Positions 37,089 to 49,899 of a stretch of DNA of 64,000 nucleotides are shown here, one piece after another; within the stretch, counting starts at the first letter, position 1, and each line of letters begins with the position of its first letter. The notes under the pieces are model-generated. The model was given only the letters and a program-made list of their open reading frames with translations. It did not search any database and was not told the DNA's origin. The DNA is from Colletes latitarsis (taxonomy: Eukaryota > Arthropoda > Insecta > Hymenoptera > Colletidae). The position numbers and the translations under genes were made by a program. The stretch spans positions 26,601,672-26,665,671 of the forward strand of contig NC_135134.1 in the NCBI RefSeq assembly GCF_051014445.1, given 5' to 3'.

Positions 37089-39529
37089 TGGTACCACATT
37101 ACTACGTGATACAATCCAGAAAAAGCCCGGGATCTAGCCATGAAGTATGAGAAATATGCGAAAGTATGAGCTTGATGAGGGCAAATCCTAGACCTAACCC
37201 AAACCTAACATGCGTTATCCTCTAAAATATTGATCCAAGCCGGGTTTAATGGACTGCTTCAGCGTGGTACCACTTTACTACGTGATCCAAAGCGGAAAAA
37301 ACCCTCGATCAGGTCAACATGTATGTTAAAACTGCGAAAGAATGACCCTGACGAGAGCAAATCCCAGGCCTAACGTAGACCTAACATCCGTTGTCCTCTA
37401 AAATATTGATGGAAACCAGGTTTAATTGACTGTTTCAGTGTTGTACTTCATTACTACATGATGCAATCCAGAAAAAGCCCAGGATCTAGACATCAAGTAT
37501 GAGAAATATGCGAAAGAATGAGCCTGATGAGAGCAAATCCCAGACCAAACCTAGACCTAACATGAATTATTCTCTAAAATATTGATCGAAACCAGGTTTA
37601 GTTGACTGTTTCAGTGTGGTACCACATTACTATGTGATCCAAACCAGTAAAAACCCAGGATCCGTTCAACAAGTATGTGAAGAATGCGAAAGTATGAGCC
37701 TGATGTGGGCAAATCCCAGACCTATCCCAGACCTAACTTGCGTTGTCCTCTAAGATATTGATGGAAACCAGGTTTAATCGACTGTTTCAGTGTGGTACCA
37801 CATTACTACGTGATCCAAACCAGAAAAATCCCTCGATCAGGTCAACATGCATGTTAAAACTGCGAAAGTATGACCCTGATGTGGGCAAATCCCAGGCCTA
37901 AACTAGACCTAACATGAGTTATCTTCTAAAATATTGAGCGAAACCAGGTTTAATCGACTGTTTCAGTGTGGTACCACATTACTACGTGACTCAAACCAGA
38001 AAAAACCCAGGATCTGTTCAACAACTATGTGAAAAACGCGAAAGTATGAGCCTGATGAGGGCAAATCCCAGACCTATCCCAGACCAAACTTGCGTTATCC
38101 TCTAAAATATTGATCGACACCAGGTTTAATCGACTGTTTCAGTGTGGTTCCACATTGCTACGTGATCCAAACCAGAAAAAACCCAGGATCAGTTCAACAA
38201 GTATGTGAAAAACGCGAAAGTATGAGCCTGATGAGGGCGAATCCCAGACCTATCCCAGACCTAACTTGCGTTATCCTCTAAAATATTGATCGAAACGAGG
38301 TTTAAGTGACTGTTTCAGCGTGGTACCACATTACTACGTGATACAATCCAGAAACAGCCCGGGATCTAGCCATGAAGTATGAGAAATATGCGAAAGTATG
38401 AGCCTGATGAGGGCAAGTCCTAGACCTGACCCAAACCTAACATGCGTTATCCTCTAAAATATTGATCCAAACCGGGTTTAATGGACTGCTTCAGTGTGGT
38501 ACCACTTTACTACATGATCCAAAGCGGAAAAAACCCTCGATCGGGTCAACATGTATGCTAAAACTGCGAAAGTATGACCCTGACGAGGGCAAATCCCAGG
38601 CCTATCCCAGACCTAACTTGCGTTGTCCTCTAAGATATTGATGGAAACCAGGTTTAATTGACTGTTTCAGTGTTCTACTTCATTACTACGTGATGCAATC
38701 CAGAAAAAGCCCAGGATCTAGCCATCAAGTATGAGAAATATGCGAATGTATGAGCCTGATGAGGGCAAATCCTAGACCTATCCCAGACCTAACATGCGTT
38801 ATCCTCAAAAATATTGATCGAAACCTGGTTTAATCGACTGTTTCAGTGTGGTAGCACATTACTACGTAACCCAAACCAGAAAAAACCCAGGATCTGTTCA
38901 ACAAGTATGTGAAAAACACGAAAGTATGAGCCTGATGAGGGCAAATCCCAGACCTATCCCAGACCAAACTTGCGTTATCCTCTAAAATATTGAACAAAAC
39001 CAGGTTTAATTGACTGTTTCAGCGTGGTACCACATTACTACGTGATACAATCCAGAAACAGCCCGGGATCTAGCCATGAAGTATGAGAAATATGCGAAAG
39101 TATGAGCCTGATGAGGGCAAATCCTAGACCTAACCCAAACCTAACATGCGTTATCCTCTAAAATATTTATCAAGACCAGGTTTAATTGACTGTTTCAGTG
39201 TGGTACCACATTGCTACGTGATCCAAACCAGAAAAAACCCAGGATCATTTCAACAAGTATGTGAAAAACGCGAAAGTATGAGCCTGATGAGGGCAAATCC
39301 CAGACCTATCCCAGACCTAACTTGCGTTATCCTCTAAAATATTGAACGAAACCTGGTTTAATCGACTGTTTCAGTGTGGTACCACATTACTATGTGATCA
39401 AAACCAGAAAATAACCCAGGATCTGTTCAACGAGTATGTGAAGTGTGCGAAAGTATGAGTCTGATGAGGGCAAATCCTAGACCTTTCCCAGACCTAACAT
39501 GCGTTATCCTCAAAAATATTGATCGAAAC
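37089..39529 (+). repeat. Mosaic satellite segment
   Basis: Pieces match many other places: about 38130-38600 matches 35660-36130, 47460-47930 and 54680-55150 (an aacgaggtttaagtgactg unit, then an R unit with tcgatcgggtcaac). About 38632-39156 matches 50775-51300. A Q unit with cattgctacg and gatcatttcaac at 39146 recurs at 31217, 36505, 48470 and 55693. Confidence 0.8.
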
Positions 39530-42062
39530 CTGGTTTAATTGACTGTTTCAGCGTGGTACCACGTTACTACGTGATACAATCCAGAAACAGCCCAGGATCT
39601 AGCGATGAAGTATGAGAAATATGCGAAAGTATGAGCCTGATGAGGGCAAATCCTAGACCTAACCCAGACCTAACATGCGTTATCCTCAAAAATATTGATC
39701 GAAACTTAGTTTAACCGACTGTTTCAGTGTGGTACCACATTACTATGTGATCAAAACCAGAAAATAACCCAGGATCTGTTCAACGAGTATGTGAAGTGTG
39801 CGAAAGTATGAGTCTGATGAGGGCAAATCCTAGACCTTTCCCAGACCTAACATGCGTTATCCTCAAAAATATTGATCGAAACCTGGTTTAATCGACTGTT
39901 TCAGTGTGGTAGCACATTACTACGTAACCCAAACCAGAAAAAACCCAGGATCTGTTCAACAAGTATGTGAAAAACACGAAAGTATGAGCCTGATGAGGGC
40001 AAATCCCAGACCTATCCCAGACCTAACTTGCGTTATCCTCTAAAATATTGAACGAAACCAGGTTTAATTGACTGTTTCAGCGTGGTACCACATTACTACG
40101 TGATACAATCCAGAAACAGCCCAGGATCTAGCCATGAAGTATGAGAAATATGCGAAGGTATGAGCCTGATGTGGGCAAATCCTAGACCTAACCCAGACCT
40201 AACATGCGTTATCCTCTAAAATATTTATCAAGACAAGGTTTAATTGAATGTTTCAGTGTGGTACCACATTACTACGTGATCCAAACCAGTAAAAACCCAG
40301 GATCCGTTCAACAAGTATGTGAAGAATGCGAAAGTATGAGTCTGCTGAGTGAAAATCCCCGGCCTAACCTAGACCTAACATGCGTTATCCTCAAAAATAT
40401 TGATCGAAACCTGGTTTAATCGACTGTTTCAGTGTGGTACCACATTACTATGTGATCCAAACCAGAAAATAACCCAGGATCTGTTCAACGAGTATGTGAA
40501 GTGTGCGAAAGTATGAGTCTGATGAGGGCAAATCCCAGACCTATCCCAGACCTAACATGCGTTATCCTCTAAAATATTGATCCAAACCAGGTCTAATGGA
40601 CTGTTTCAGTGTGGTACTACACTACTACGTGATACAATCCAGAAACACCCCAGGATCTAGCCATGAAGTATGAGAAATATGCGAAAGTATGAGTCTGATG
40701 AGGGCAAATCCTAGACCTATCCCAGACCTAACATGCGTTATCCTCAAAAATATTGATCGAAACCTGGTTTAATCGACTGTTTCAGTGTGGTACCACATTA
40801 CTACGTAACCCAAACCAGAAAAAACCCAGGATCTGTTCAACAAGTATGTGAAAAACACGAAAGTATGAGCCTGATGAGGGCAAATCCCAGACCTATCCCA
40901 GACCTAACTTGCGTTATCCGCTAAAATATTGAACGAAACCAGGTTTAATTGACTGTTTCAGCGTGGTACCACATTACTACGTGATACAATCCAGAGACAG
41001 CCCAGGGTCTAGCCATGAAGTATGAGAAATATGCGAAGGTATGAGCCTGATGAGGGCAAATCCTAGACCTAACCCAGACCTAACATGCGTTATCCTCTAA
41101 AATATTTATCAAGACAAGGTTTAATTGAATGTTTCAGTGTGGTACCACATTACTACGTGATCCAAACCAGTAAAAACCCAAGATCCGTTCAACAAGTATG
41201 TGAAGAATGCGAAAGTATGAGTCTGCTGAGTGAAAATCCCCGGCCTAACCTAGACCTAACATACGTTATCCTCAAAAATATTGATCGAAACCTGGTTTAA
41301 TCGACTGTTTCAGTGTGGTACCACATTACTATGTGATCCAAACCAGAAAATAACCCAGGATCTATTCAACGAGTATGTGAAGTGTGCGAAAGTATGAGTC
41401 TGATGAGGGCAAATCCCAGACCTATCCCAGACCTAACATGCGTTATCCTCTAAAATATTGATCCAAACCAGGTCTAATGGACTGTTTCAGTGTGATACCA
41501 CACTACTACGTCATCCAAACCAGAAACAGCCCAGGATCTGTTCAACAAGTATGTGAAAACGTGAATCGATGAGCCAGATGAGGGCAAATCCCAGACCTAT
41601 CCCAGACCCAACATGCGTTATCCTCTAAAACATTTATCAAGACCAGGTTTAATTGAATGATTCCGTGTGGTACCACATTACTACGTGATCCAAACCAGAA
41701 AAAACCCAGGATCTGTTCAACAAGTATGTGAAGAATGCGAAAGTATGTGTCTGATGAGGGCAAATCCCGGGCCTAACCTAGACCTAACATGAGTTATCCC
41801 CAAAAATATTGAAGGAAACCAGGTTTAATTGACTGTTTCAGTGTGGTACCACATTACTACGTGATCCAATGCAGAAAAAGCCCTGGATCTAGCCATCAAG
41901 TATGAGAAATATGCGAAAGTATGAGCCTGATGAGGGCAAATCCTATACCTAACCCAGATCTAACATGCGTTATCCTCTAAAATATTGATCGAAACCAGGT
42001 TTAATCGACTGTTTCATTGTGGTTCCACATTGCTACGTGATCCAAACCAGAAAAAACCCAGG
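39530..42062 (+). repeat. Block U, copy 1 (about 2.53 kb)
   Basis: Copied at 51320-53852 at a constant offset of 11790 (67 x 176 minus 2). About 39823-41985 is also copied at 42641-44790. Markers: acgttactacg S units, the tatcaagacaagg E unit with ccagtaaaaaccc and tctgctgag, and a unit with catttatcaag and atgattccgtg near 41640-41670. Confidence 0.88.
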
Positions 42063-42641
42063 ATCTGTTCAACAAGTATGTGAAAAACACGAAAGTATGA
42101 GCCTGATGAGGGCAAATCCCAGACCTATCCCAGACCTAACTTGCGTTATCCTCTAAAATATTGAACGAAACCAGGTTTAATTGACTGTTTCAGCGTGGTA
42201 CCACATTACTACGTGATACAATCCAGAGACAGCCCAGGGTCTAGCCATGAAGTATGAGAAATATGCGAAGGTATGAGCCTGATGAGGGCAAATCCTAGAC
42301 CTAACCCAGACCTAACATGCGTTATCCTCTAAAATATTTATCAAGACAAGGTTTAATTGAATGTTTCAGTGTGGTACCACATTACTACGTGATCCAAACC
42401 AGTAAAAACCCAAGATCCGTTCAACAAGTATGTGAAGAATGCGAAAGTATGAGTCTGCTGAGTGAAAATCCCCGGCCTAACCTAGACCTAACATACGTTA
42501 TCCTCAAAAATATTGATCGAAACCTGGTTTAATCGACTGTTTCAGTGTGGTACCACATTACTATGTGATCCAAACCAGAAAATAACCCAGGATCTGTTCA
42601 ACGAGTATGTGAAGTGTGCGAAAGTATGAGTCTGATGAGGG
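42061..42641 (+). repeat. 7-monomer-offset copy of 40829-41409
   Basis: Matches at offset 1232 (7 x 176), including ccagagacagcccagggtc and cctaacatacg. It ends near 42641, where the following sequence matches a different source position, about 39823. Confidence 0.85.
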
Positions 42642-44790
42642 CAAATCCTAGACCTTTCCCAGACCTAACATGCGTTATCCTCAAAAATATTGATCGATAC
42701 CTGGTTTAATCGACTGTTTCAGTGTGGTAGCACATTACTACGTAACCCAAACCAGAAAAAACCCAGGATCTGTTCAACAAGTATGTGAAAAACACGAAAG
42801 TATGAGCCTGATGAGGGCAAATCCCAGACCTATCCCAGACCTAACTTGCGTTATCCTCTAAAATATTGAACGAAACCAGGTTTAATTGACTGTTTCAGCG
42901 TGGTACCACATTACTACGTGATACAATCCAGAAACAGCCCAGGATCTAGCCATGAAGTATGAGAAATATGCGAAGGTATGAGCCTGATGTGGGCAAATCC
43001 TAGACCTAACCCAGACCTAACATGCGTTATCCTCTAAAATATTTATCAAGACAAGGTTTAATTGAATGTTTCAGTGTGGTACCACATTACTACGTGATCC
43101 AAACCAGTAAAAACCCAGGATCCGTTCAACAAGTATGTGAAGAATGCGAAAGTATGAGTCTGCTGAGTGAAAATCCCCGGCCTAACCTAGACCTAACATG
43201 CGTTATCCTCAAAAATATTGATCGAAACCTGGTTTAATCGACTGTTTCAGTGTGGTACCACATTACTATGTGATCCAAACCAGAAAATAACCCAGGATCT
43301 GTTCAACGAGTATGTGAAGTGTGCGAAAGTATGAGTCTAATGAGGACAAATCCCAGACCTATCCCAGACCTAACATGCGTTATCCTCTAAGATATTGATC
43401 CAAACCAGGTCTAATGGACTGTTTCAGTGTGGTACCACACTACTACGTGATACAATCCAGAAACAGCCCAGGATCTAGCCATGAAGTATGAGAAATATGC
43501 GAAAGTATGAGTCTGATGAGGGCAAATCCTAGACCTATCCCAGACCTAACATGCGTTATCCTCAAAAATATTGATCGAAACCTGGTTTAATCGACTGTTT
43601 CAGTGTGGTACCACATTACTACGTAACCCAAACCAGAAAAAACCCAGGATCTGTTCAACAAGTATGTGAAAAACACGAAAGTATGAGCCTGATGAGGGCA
43701 AATCCCAGACCTAACTTGCGTTATCCACTAAAATATTGAACGAAACCAGGTTTAATTGACTGTTTCAGCGTGGTACCACATTACTACGTGATACAATCCA
43801 GAGACAGCCCAGGGTCTAGCCATGAAGTATGAGAAATATGCGAAGGTATGAGCCTGATGAGGGCAAATCCTAGACCTAACCCAGACCTAACATGCGTTAT
43901 CCTCTAAAATATTTTTCAAGACAAGGTTTAATTGAATGTTTCAGTGTGGTACCACATTACTACGTGATCCAAACCAGTAAAAACCCAAGATCCGTTCAAC
44001 AAGTATGTGAAGAATGCGAAAGTATGAGTCTGCTGAGTGAAAATCCCCGGCCTAACCTAGACCTAACATGCGTTATCCTCAAAAATATTGATCGAAACCT
44101 GGTTTAATCGACTGTTTCAGTGTGGTACCACATTACTATGTGATCCAAACCAGAAAATAACCCAGGATCTGTTCAACGAGTATGTGAAGTGTGCGAAAGT
44201 ATGAGTCTGATGAGGGCAAATCCCAGACCTATCCCAGACCTAACATCCGTTATCCTCTAAAATATTGATCCAAACCAGGTCTAATGGACTGTTTCAGTGT
44301 GGTACCACACTACTACGTCATCCAAACCAGAAACAGCCCAGGATCTGTTCAACAAGTATGTGAAAACGTGAATCTATGAGCCTGATGAGGGCAAATCCCA
44401 GACCTATCCCAGACCCAACATGCGTTATCCTCTAAAACATTTATCAAGACCAGGTTTAATTGATTGATTCCGTGTGGTACCACATTACTACGTGATCCAA
44501 ACCAGAAAAAACCCAGGATCTGTTCAACAAGTATGTGAAGAATGCGAAAGTATGTGTCTGATGAGGGCAAATCCCGGGCCTAACCTAGACCTAACATGAG
44601 TTATCCTCAAAAATATTGAAGGCAACCAGGTTTAATTGACTGTTTCAGTGTGGTACCACATTACTACGTGATCCAATGCAGAAAAAGCCCTGGATCTAGC
44701 CATCAAGTATGAGAAATATGCGAAAGTATAAGCCTGATGAGGGCAAATCCTATACCTAACCCAGACGTAACATGCGTTATCCTCCAAAAT
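42641..44790 (+). repeat. Block U, tandem-like second copy
   Basis: Copy of about 39823-41985. The offset is 2818 up to about 43700 and 2807 afterwards. The 11-bp change is accounted for by one deletion inside a monomer. It ends near 44790, where ctccaaaatattgaacg replaces ctctaaaatattgatcg. Confidence 0.87.
43585..43749 (+). repeat. 165-bp monomer with collapsed 11-bp duplication
   Basis: Spacing between gtttaa landmarks is 165 bp here against 176 bp in its source unit (40767-40942). The normal pair AGACCTATCCC-AGACCTAACTT is reduced to a single AGACCTAACTT. Exactly one 11-bp repeat is lost, consistent with slippage or recombination between the two halves. Confidence 0.92.
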
Positions 44791-45969
44791 ATTGAACGAA
44801 ACCAGGTTTAATTGACTGTTTCAGCGTGGTACCACATTACTACGTGATACAATCCAGAAACAGCCCAGGATCTAGCCATGAAGTATGAGAAATATGCGAA
44901 AGTATGAGTCTGATGAGGGCAAATCCTAGACCTATCCCAGACCTAACATGCGTTATCCTCAAAAATATTGATCAAAACCTGGTTTAATCGACTGTTTCAG
45001 TGTGGTACCACATTACTACGTGATCCAAACCAGTAAAAACCCAGGATCCGTTCAACAAGTATGTGAAGAATGCGAAAGTATGAGTCTGCTGAGTGAAAAT
45101 CCCCGGCCTAACCTAGACCTAACATGCGTTATCCTCAAAAATATTGATCGAAACCTGGTTTAATCGACTGTTTCAGTGTGGTACCACATTACTATGTGAT
45201 CCAAACCAGAAAATAACCCAGGATCTGTTCAACGAGTATGTGAAGTGTGCGAAAGTATGAGTCTGATGAGGGCAAATCCCAGACCTATCCCAGACCTAAC
45301 ATGCGTTATCCTCTAAAATATTGATCCAAACCAGGTCTAATGGACTGCTTCAGTGCGGTACTACACTACTACGTGATACAATCCAGAAACAGCCCAGGAT
45401 CTAGCCATGAAGTATGAGAAATATGCGAAAGTATGAGTCTGATGAGGGCAAATCCTAGACCTATCCCAGACCTAACATGCGTTATCCTCAAAAATATTGA
45501 TCGAAACCTGGTTTAATCGACTGTTTCAGTGTGGTACCACATTACTACGTAACCCAAACCAGAAAAAACCCAGGATCTGTTCAACAAGTATGTGAAAAAC
45601 ACGAAAGTATGAGCCTGATGAGGGCAAATCCCAGACCTATCCCAGACCTAACTTGCGTTATCCTCTAAAATATTGAACGAAACCAGGTTTAATTGACTGT
45701 TTCAGCGTGGTACCACATTACTACGTGATACAATCCAGAAACAGCCCAGGATCTAGCCATGAAGTATGAGAAATATGCGAAAGTATGAGTCTGATGAGGG
45801 CAAATCCTAGACCTATCCCAGACCTAACATGCGTTATCCTCTAAAATATTGATCCAAACCAGGTCTAATGGACTGCTTCAGTGTGGTACTACACTACTAC
45901 GTGATACAATCCAGAAACAGCCCAGGATCTAGCCATGAAGTATGAGAAATATGCGAAAGTATGAGTCTG
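44791..45969 (+). repeat. Mosaic with 3-monomer duplication
   Basis: The unit with ctaatggactgcttcag and ggtactacactac occurs at 45341 and again 528 bp (3 x 176) later at 45869. The same S unit (gatacaatccagaaacagc) alternates with Q units bearing gtaacccaaacc. No gene is seen. Confidence 0.8.
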
Positions 45970-46689
45970 ATGAGGGCAAATCCCAGACCTATCCCAGACC
46001 TAACATGCGTTATCCTCTAAAATATTGATCCAAACCAGGTCTAATGGACTGTTTCAGTGTGGTACCACACTACTACGTCATCCAAACCAGAAACAGCCCA
46101 GGATCTGTTCAACAAGTATGTGAAAACGTGAATCGATGAGCCTGATGAGGGCAAATCCCAGACCTATCCCAGACCCAACATGCGTTATCCTCTAAAACAT
46201 TTATCAAGACCAGGTTTAATTGAATGATTCCGTGTGGTACCACATTACTACGTGATCCAAACCAGAAAAAACCCAGGATCTGTTCAACAAGTATGTGAAG
46301 AATGCGAAAGTATGTGTCTGATGAGGGCAAATCCCGGGCCTAACCTAGACCTAACATGAGTTATCCCCAAAAATATTGAAGGAAACCAGGTTTAATTGAC
46401 TGTTTCAGTGTGGTACCACATTACTACGTGATCCAATGCAGAAAAAGCCCTGGATCTAGCCATCAAGTATGAGAAATATGCGAAAGTATGAGCCTGATGA
46501 GGGCAAATCCTATACCTAACCCAGATCTAACATGCGTTATCCTCTAAAATATTGATCGAAACCAGGTTTAATCGACTGTTTCAGTGTGGTTCCACATTGC
46601 TACGTGATCCAAACCAGAAAAAACCCAGGATCAGTTCAACAAGTATGTGAAAAACGCGAAAGTGTGAGCCTGATGAGGGCGAATCCCAG

Positions 46690-47300
46690 ACCTATACCAG
46701 ACCCAACATGCGTTATTCTCTTAAACATTTGTCAAGACCAGGTTTAATTGAATGTTTCAGTGTGGTACCACATTACTACAGGATCCAAACTAGAAAAAGC
46801 CGAGAATCTGGCCATCAAGTATGAGAAATATGCGAAAGTACGAGCCTGATGAGAGCAAATCCCAGACCTAACCTAGACCTAACATGAGTTATTCTCAAAA
46901 ATATTGATCGATACCAGGTTTAATGGACTGTTTCAGTGTGGTACCACATTACTACGTGAACCAAACCAGAAAAAACCCAGGATACGTTCAACAAGTATGT
47001 GAAGAATGCGAAAGTATGTGTCTGATGAGGGAAAATCCCAGGCCTAACTTAGGCCTAACATGCGTTATTCTCTAAAATATTGATCGAAACCAGGTTTAAT
47101 GGACTGTCTCAGTGTGGTACCACATCACTACGTGATCCAAACCAGAGAAATACCCAGGTTCTGTTCAACAAGTATGTGGAGAATGCGAAAGTATGTGCCT
47201 GATGAGGGCAAATCCCAGGCCTAACCCAGACCTAACATGCGTTATCCTGTAAAATATCGATCGAAACTGGGTTTCATTTACTGTTTCAGTGTGGTACCAC
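46690..47300 (+). repeat. Island of edge-type monomers
   Basis: These three to four units carry variants otherwise typical of 58.4-64 kb: catttgtcaag, ctacaggatccaaactag, agccgagaatctggcc, agtacgagcctg, ggatacgttcaac, gagggaaaatcccaggcc and gaaactgggtttcatttac. They are surrounded by ordinary core-type monomers. Confidence 0.82.
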
Positions 47301-47440
47301 ATTACTACGTGATCCAATCCAGAAAAAGCCCTGGATCTAGCCATCAAGTATGAGAAATATGCGATAGTATGAGCCTGATGAGGGCAAATCCTAGACCTAA
47401 CCCAGACCTAACATGCGTTATCCTCTAGAATATTGATCGA
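47246..47440 (+). repeat. Replaced monomer within block P
   Basis: Copy 1 has a unit with gaaactgggtttcatttac and an S-type core (ctggatctagccatcaag). At the matching place in copy 2 (about 54469-54663) there is a Q-type unit with cattgctacg and gatcagttcaac. Lengths are equal and both flanks align, so one monomer has been exchanged in register. Confidence 0.82.
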
Positions 47441-48709
47441 AACCAGGTTTAATCGACTGTTTCAGTGTGGTTCCACATTGCTACGTGATCCAAACCAGAA
47501 AAAACCCAGGATCAGTTCAACAAGTATGTGAAAAACGCGAAAGTATGAGCCTGATGAGGGCGAATCCCAGACCTATCCCAGACCTAACTTGCGTTATCCT
47601 CTAAAATATTGATCGAAACGAGGTTTAAGTGACTGTTTCAGCGTGGTACCACATTACTACGTGATACAATCCAGAAACAGCCCGGGATCTAGCCATGAAG
47701 TATGAGAAATATGCGAAAGTATGAGCCTGATGAGGGCAAGTCCTAGACCTGACCCAAACCTAACATGCGTTATCCTCTAAAATATTGATCCAAACCGGGT
47801 TTAATGGACTGCTTCAGTGTGGTACCACTTTACTACGTGATCCAAAGCGGAAAAAACCCTCGATCGGGTCAACATGTATGCTAAAACTGCGAAAGTATGA
47901 CCCTGACGAGGGCAAATCCCAGGCCTAACCTAGACCTAACATGCGTTGTCCTCTAAAATATTGATGGAAACCAGGTTTAATTGACTGTTTCAGTGTTGTA
48001 CTTCATTACTACGTGATGCAATCCAGAAAAAGCCCAGGATCTAGACATCAAGTATGAGAAATATGCGAGAGAATGAGCCTGATGAGAGCAAATCCCAGAC
48101 CAAACCTAGACCTAACATGAATTATTCTCTAAAATATTTATCAAGACAAGGTTTAATTGAATGTTTCAGTGTGGTACCACATTACTACGTGATCCAAACC
48201 AGTAAAAACCCAGGATCCGTTCAACAAGTATGTGAAGAATGCGAAAGTATGAGTCTGATGAGTGAAAATCCTCGGCCTAACCTAGACCTAACATGCGTTA
48301 TCCTCAAAAATATTGATCGAAACCTGGTTTAATCGACTGTTTCAGTGTGGTACCACATTACTATGTGATCAAAACCAGAAAATAACCCAGGATCTGTTCA
48401 ACGAGAATGTGAAGTGTGCGAAAGTATGAGTCTGATGAGGGCAAATCCTAGACCTATCCCAGACCTAACATGCGTTATCCTCTAAAATATTTATCAAGAC
48501 CAGGTTTAATTGACTGTTTCAGTGTGGTACCACATTGCTACGTGATCCAAACCAGAAAAAACCCAGGATCATTTCAACAAGTATGTGAAAAACGCGAAAG
48601 TATGAGCCTGATGAGGGCAAATCCCAGACCTATCCCAGACCTAACTTGCGTTATCCTCTAAAATATTGAACGAAACCTGGTTTAATCGACTGTTTCAGTG
48701 TGGTACCAC

Positions 48710-49194
48710 ACTACTACGTCATCCAAACCAGAAACAGCCCAGGATCTAGCCATGAAGTATGAGAAATATGCGAAGGTATGAGCCTGATGAGGGCAAATCC
48801 TAGACCTAACCCAGACCTAACATGCGTTATCCTCTAAAATATTTATCAAGACAAGGTTTAATTGAATGTTTCAGTGTGGTACCACATTACTACGTGATCC
48901 AAACCAGTAAAAACCCAGGATCCGTTCAACAAGTATGTGAAGAATGCGAAAGTATGAGTCTGCTGAGTGAAAATCCCCGGCCTAACCTAGACCTAACATG
49001 CGTTATCCTCAAAAATATTGATCGAAACCTGGTTTAATCGACTGTTTCAGTGTGGTACCACATTACTATGTGATCCAAACCAGAAAATAACCCAGGATCT
49101 GTTCAACGAGTATGTGAAGTGTGCGAAAGTATGAGTCTGATGAGGGCAAATCCCAGACCTATCCCAGACCTAACATGCGTTATCCTCTAAAATA
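48710..49194 (+). repeat. Segment related to 23.7-24.2 kb
   Basis: S unit with gtcatccaaacc, an E unit with tatcaagacaagg and tctgctgag, and a V unit, matching 23.7-24.2 kb and parts of block U. Confidence 0.8.
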
Positions 49195-49899
49195 TTGATC
49201 CAAACCAGGTCTAATGGACTGTTTCAGTGTGGTACCACACTACTACGTCATCCAAACCAGAAACAGCCCAGGATCTAGCCATGAAGTATGAGAAATATGC
49301 GAACGTATGAGCCTGATGAGGGCAAATCCTAGACCTAACCCAAACCTAACATGCGTTATCCTCTAAAATAGTTATCAATACCAGGTTTAATTGATTGTTT
49401 CAGTGTGGTACCACATTACTACGTGATCCAAACCAGAAAGAACCCAGGATCCGTTCAAAAAGTATGTGAAGAATGCGAAAGTATGAGTCTGATGAGTGAA
49501 AAACCCCGGCCTAACCTAGACCTAACGTGCGTTATCCTCAAAAATATTGATCGAAACCTGGTTTAATCGACTGTTTCAGTGTGGTACCACATTACTATGT
49601 GATCCAAACCAGAAAATAACCCAGGTTCCGTTCAACGAGTATGTGAAGTGTGCGAAAGTATGAGTGTGATGAGGGCAAGCACCAGACCTATCCCAGACCT
49701 AACATGCGTTATCCTCTAAAATATTTATCAATTCCAGGTTTAATTGATTGTTTCAGTGTGGTACCACATTACTACGTGATCCAAACCAGAAAAAACCCAG
49801 GATCCGTTCAAAAAGTATGTGAAGAATGCGAAAGTATGAGTCTGATGAGTGAAAATCCCAGACCTAACCTAGACCTAACATGCGTTATCCTCTAAAATA
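49195..49899 (+). repeat. 4-monomer higher-order repeat, copy 1 (705 bp)
   Basis: Tandem partner of 49900-50604; 705 is 4 x 176 plus 1, the extra base coming from the 177-bp V unit. Order: S unit with gcgaacgtatg, E unit with atagttatcaatacc, V unit with ccaggttccg, E unit with ttcaaaaagtatg. There are about ten differences between copies, for example gagtgtgatg versus gagtctgatg and gcaagcacc versus gcaaagacc. Confidence 0.92.

Larger units (their letters stand above)
45970..48709 (+). repeat. Block P, copy 1 (about 2.74 kb)
   Basis: Copied at 53193-55932 at constant offset 7223 (41 x 176 plus 7). Its first part, about 45850-46540, also matches 44090-44780 (offset 1760, 10 x 176). Two tracts do not match their partner: 47246-47440 and about 48040-48150. 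Confidence 0.87.

Noticed and set aside
41542..41763. Minus-strand open frames of 73 codons (also 44349, 46109, 53332)
   Set aside because: Four copies of the same duplicated satellite unit read backwards; they arise because a few stop codons are lost in that variant. There is no coding signal.
48054..48332. Open frame of 92 codons, one of the longest, and about 60 similar frames of 60-92 codons
   Set aside because: They all translate the same satellite in whichever phase lacks stops. The unit length is not a multiple of 3, copies differ by stops and shifts, and no protein family is recognisable. They are not genes.
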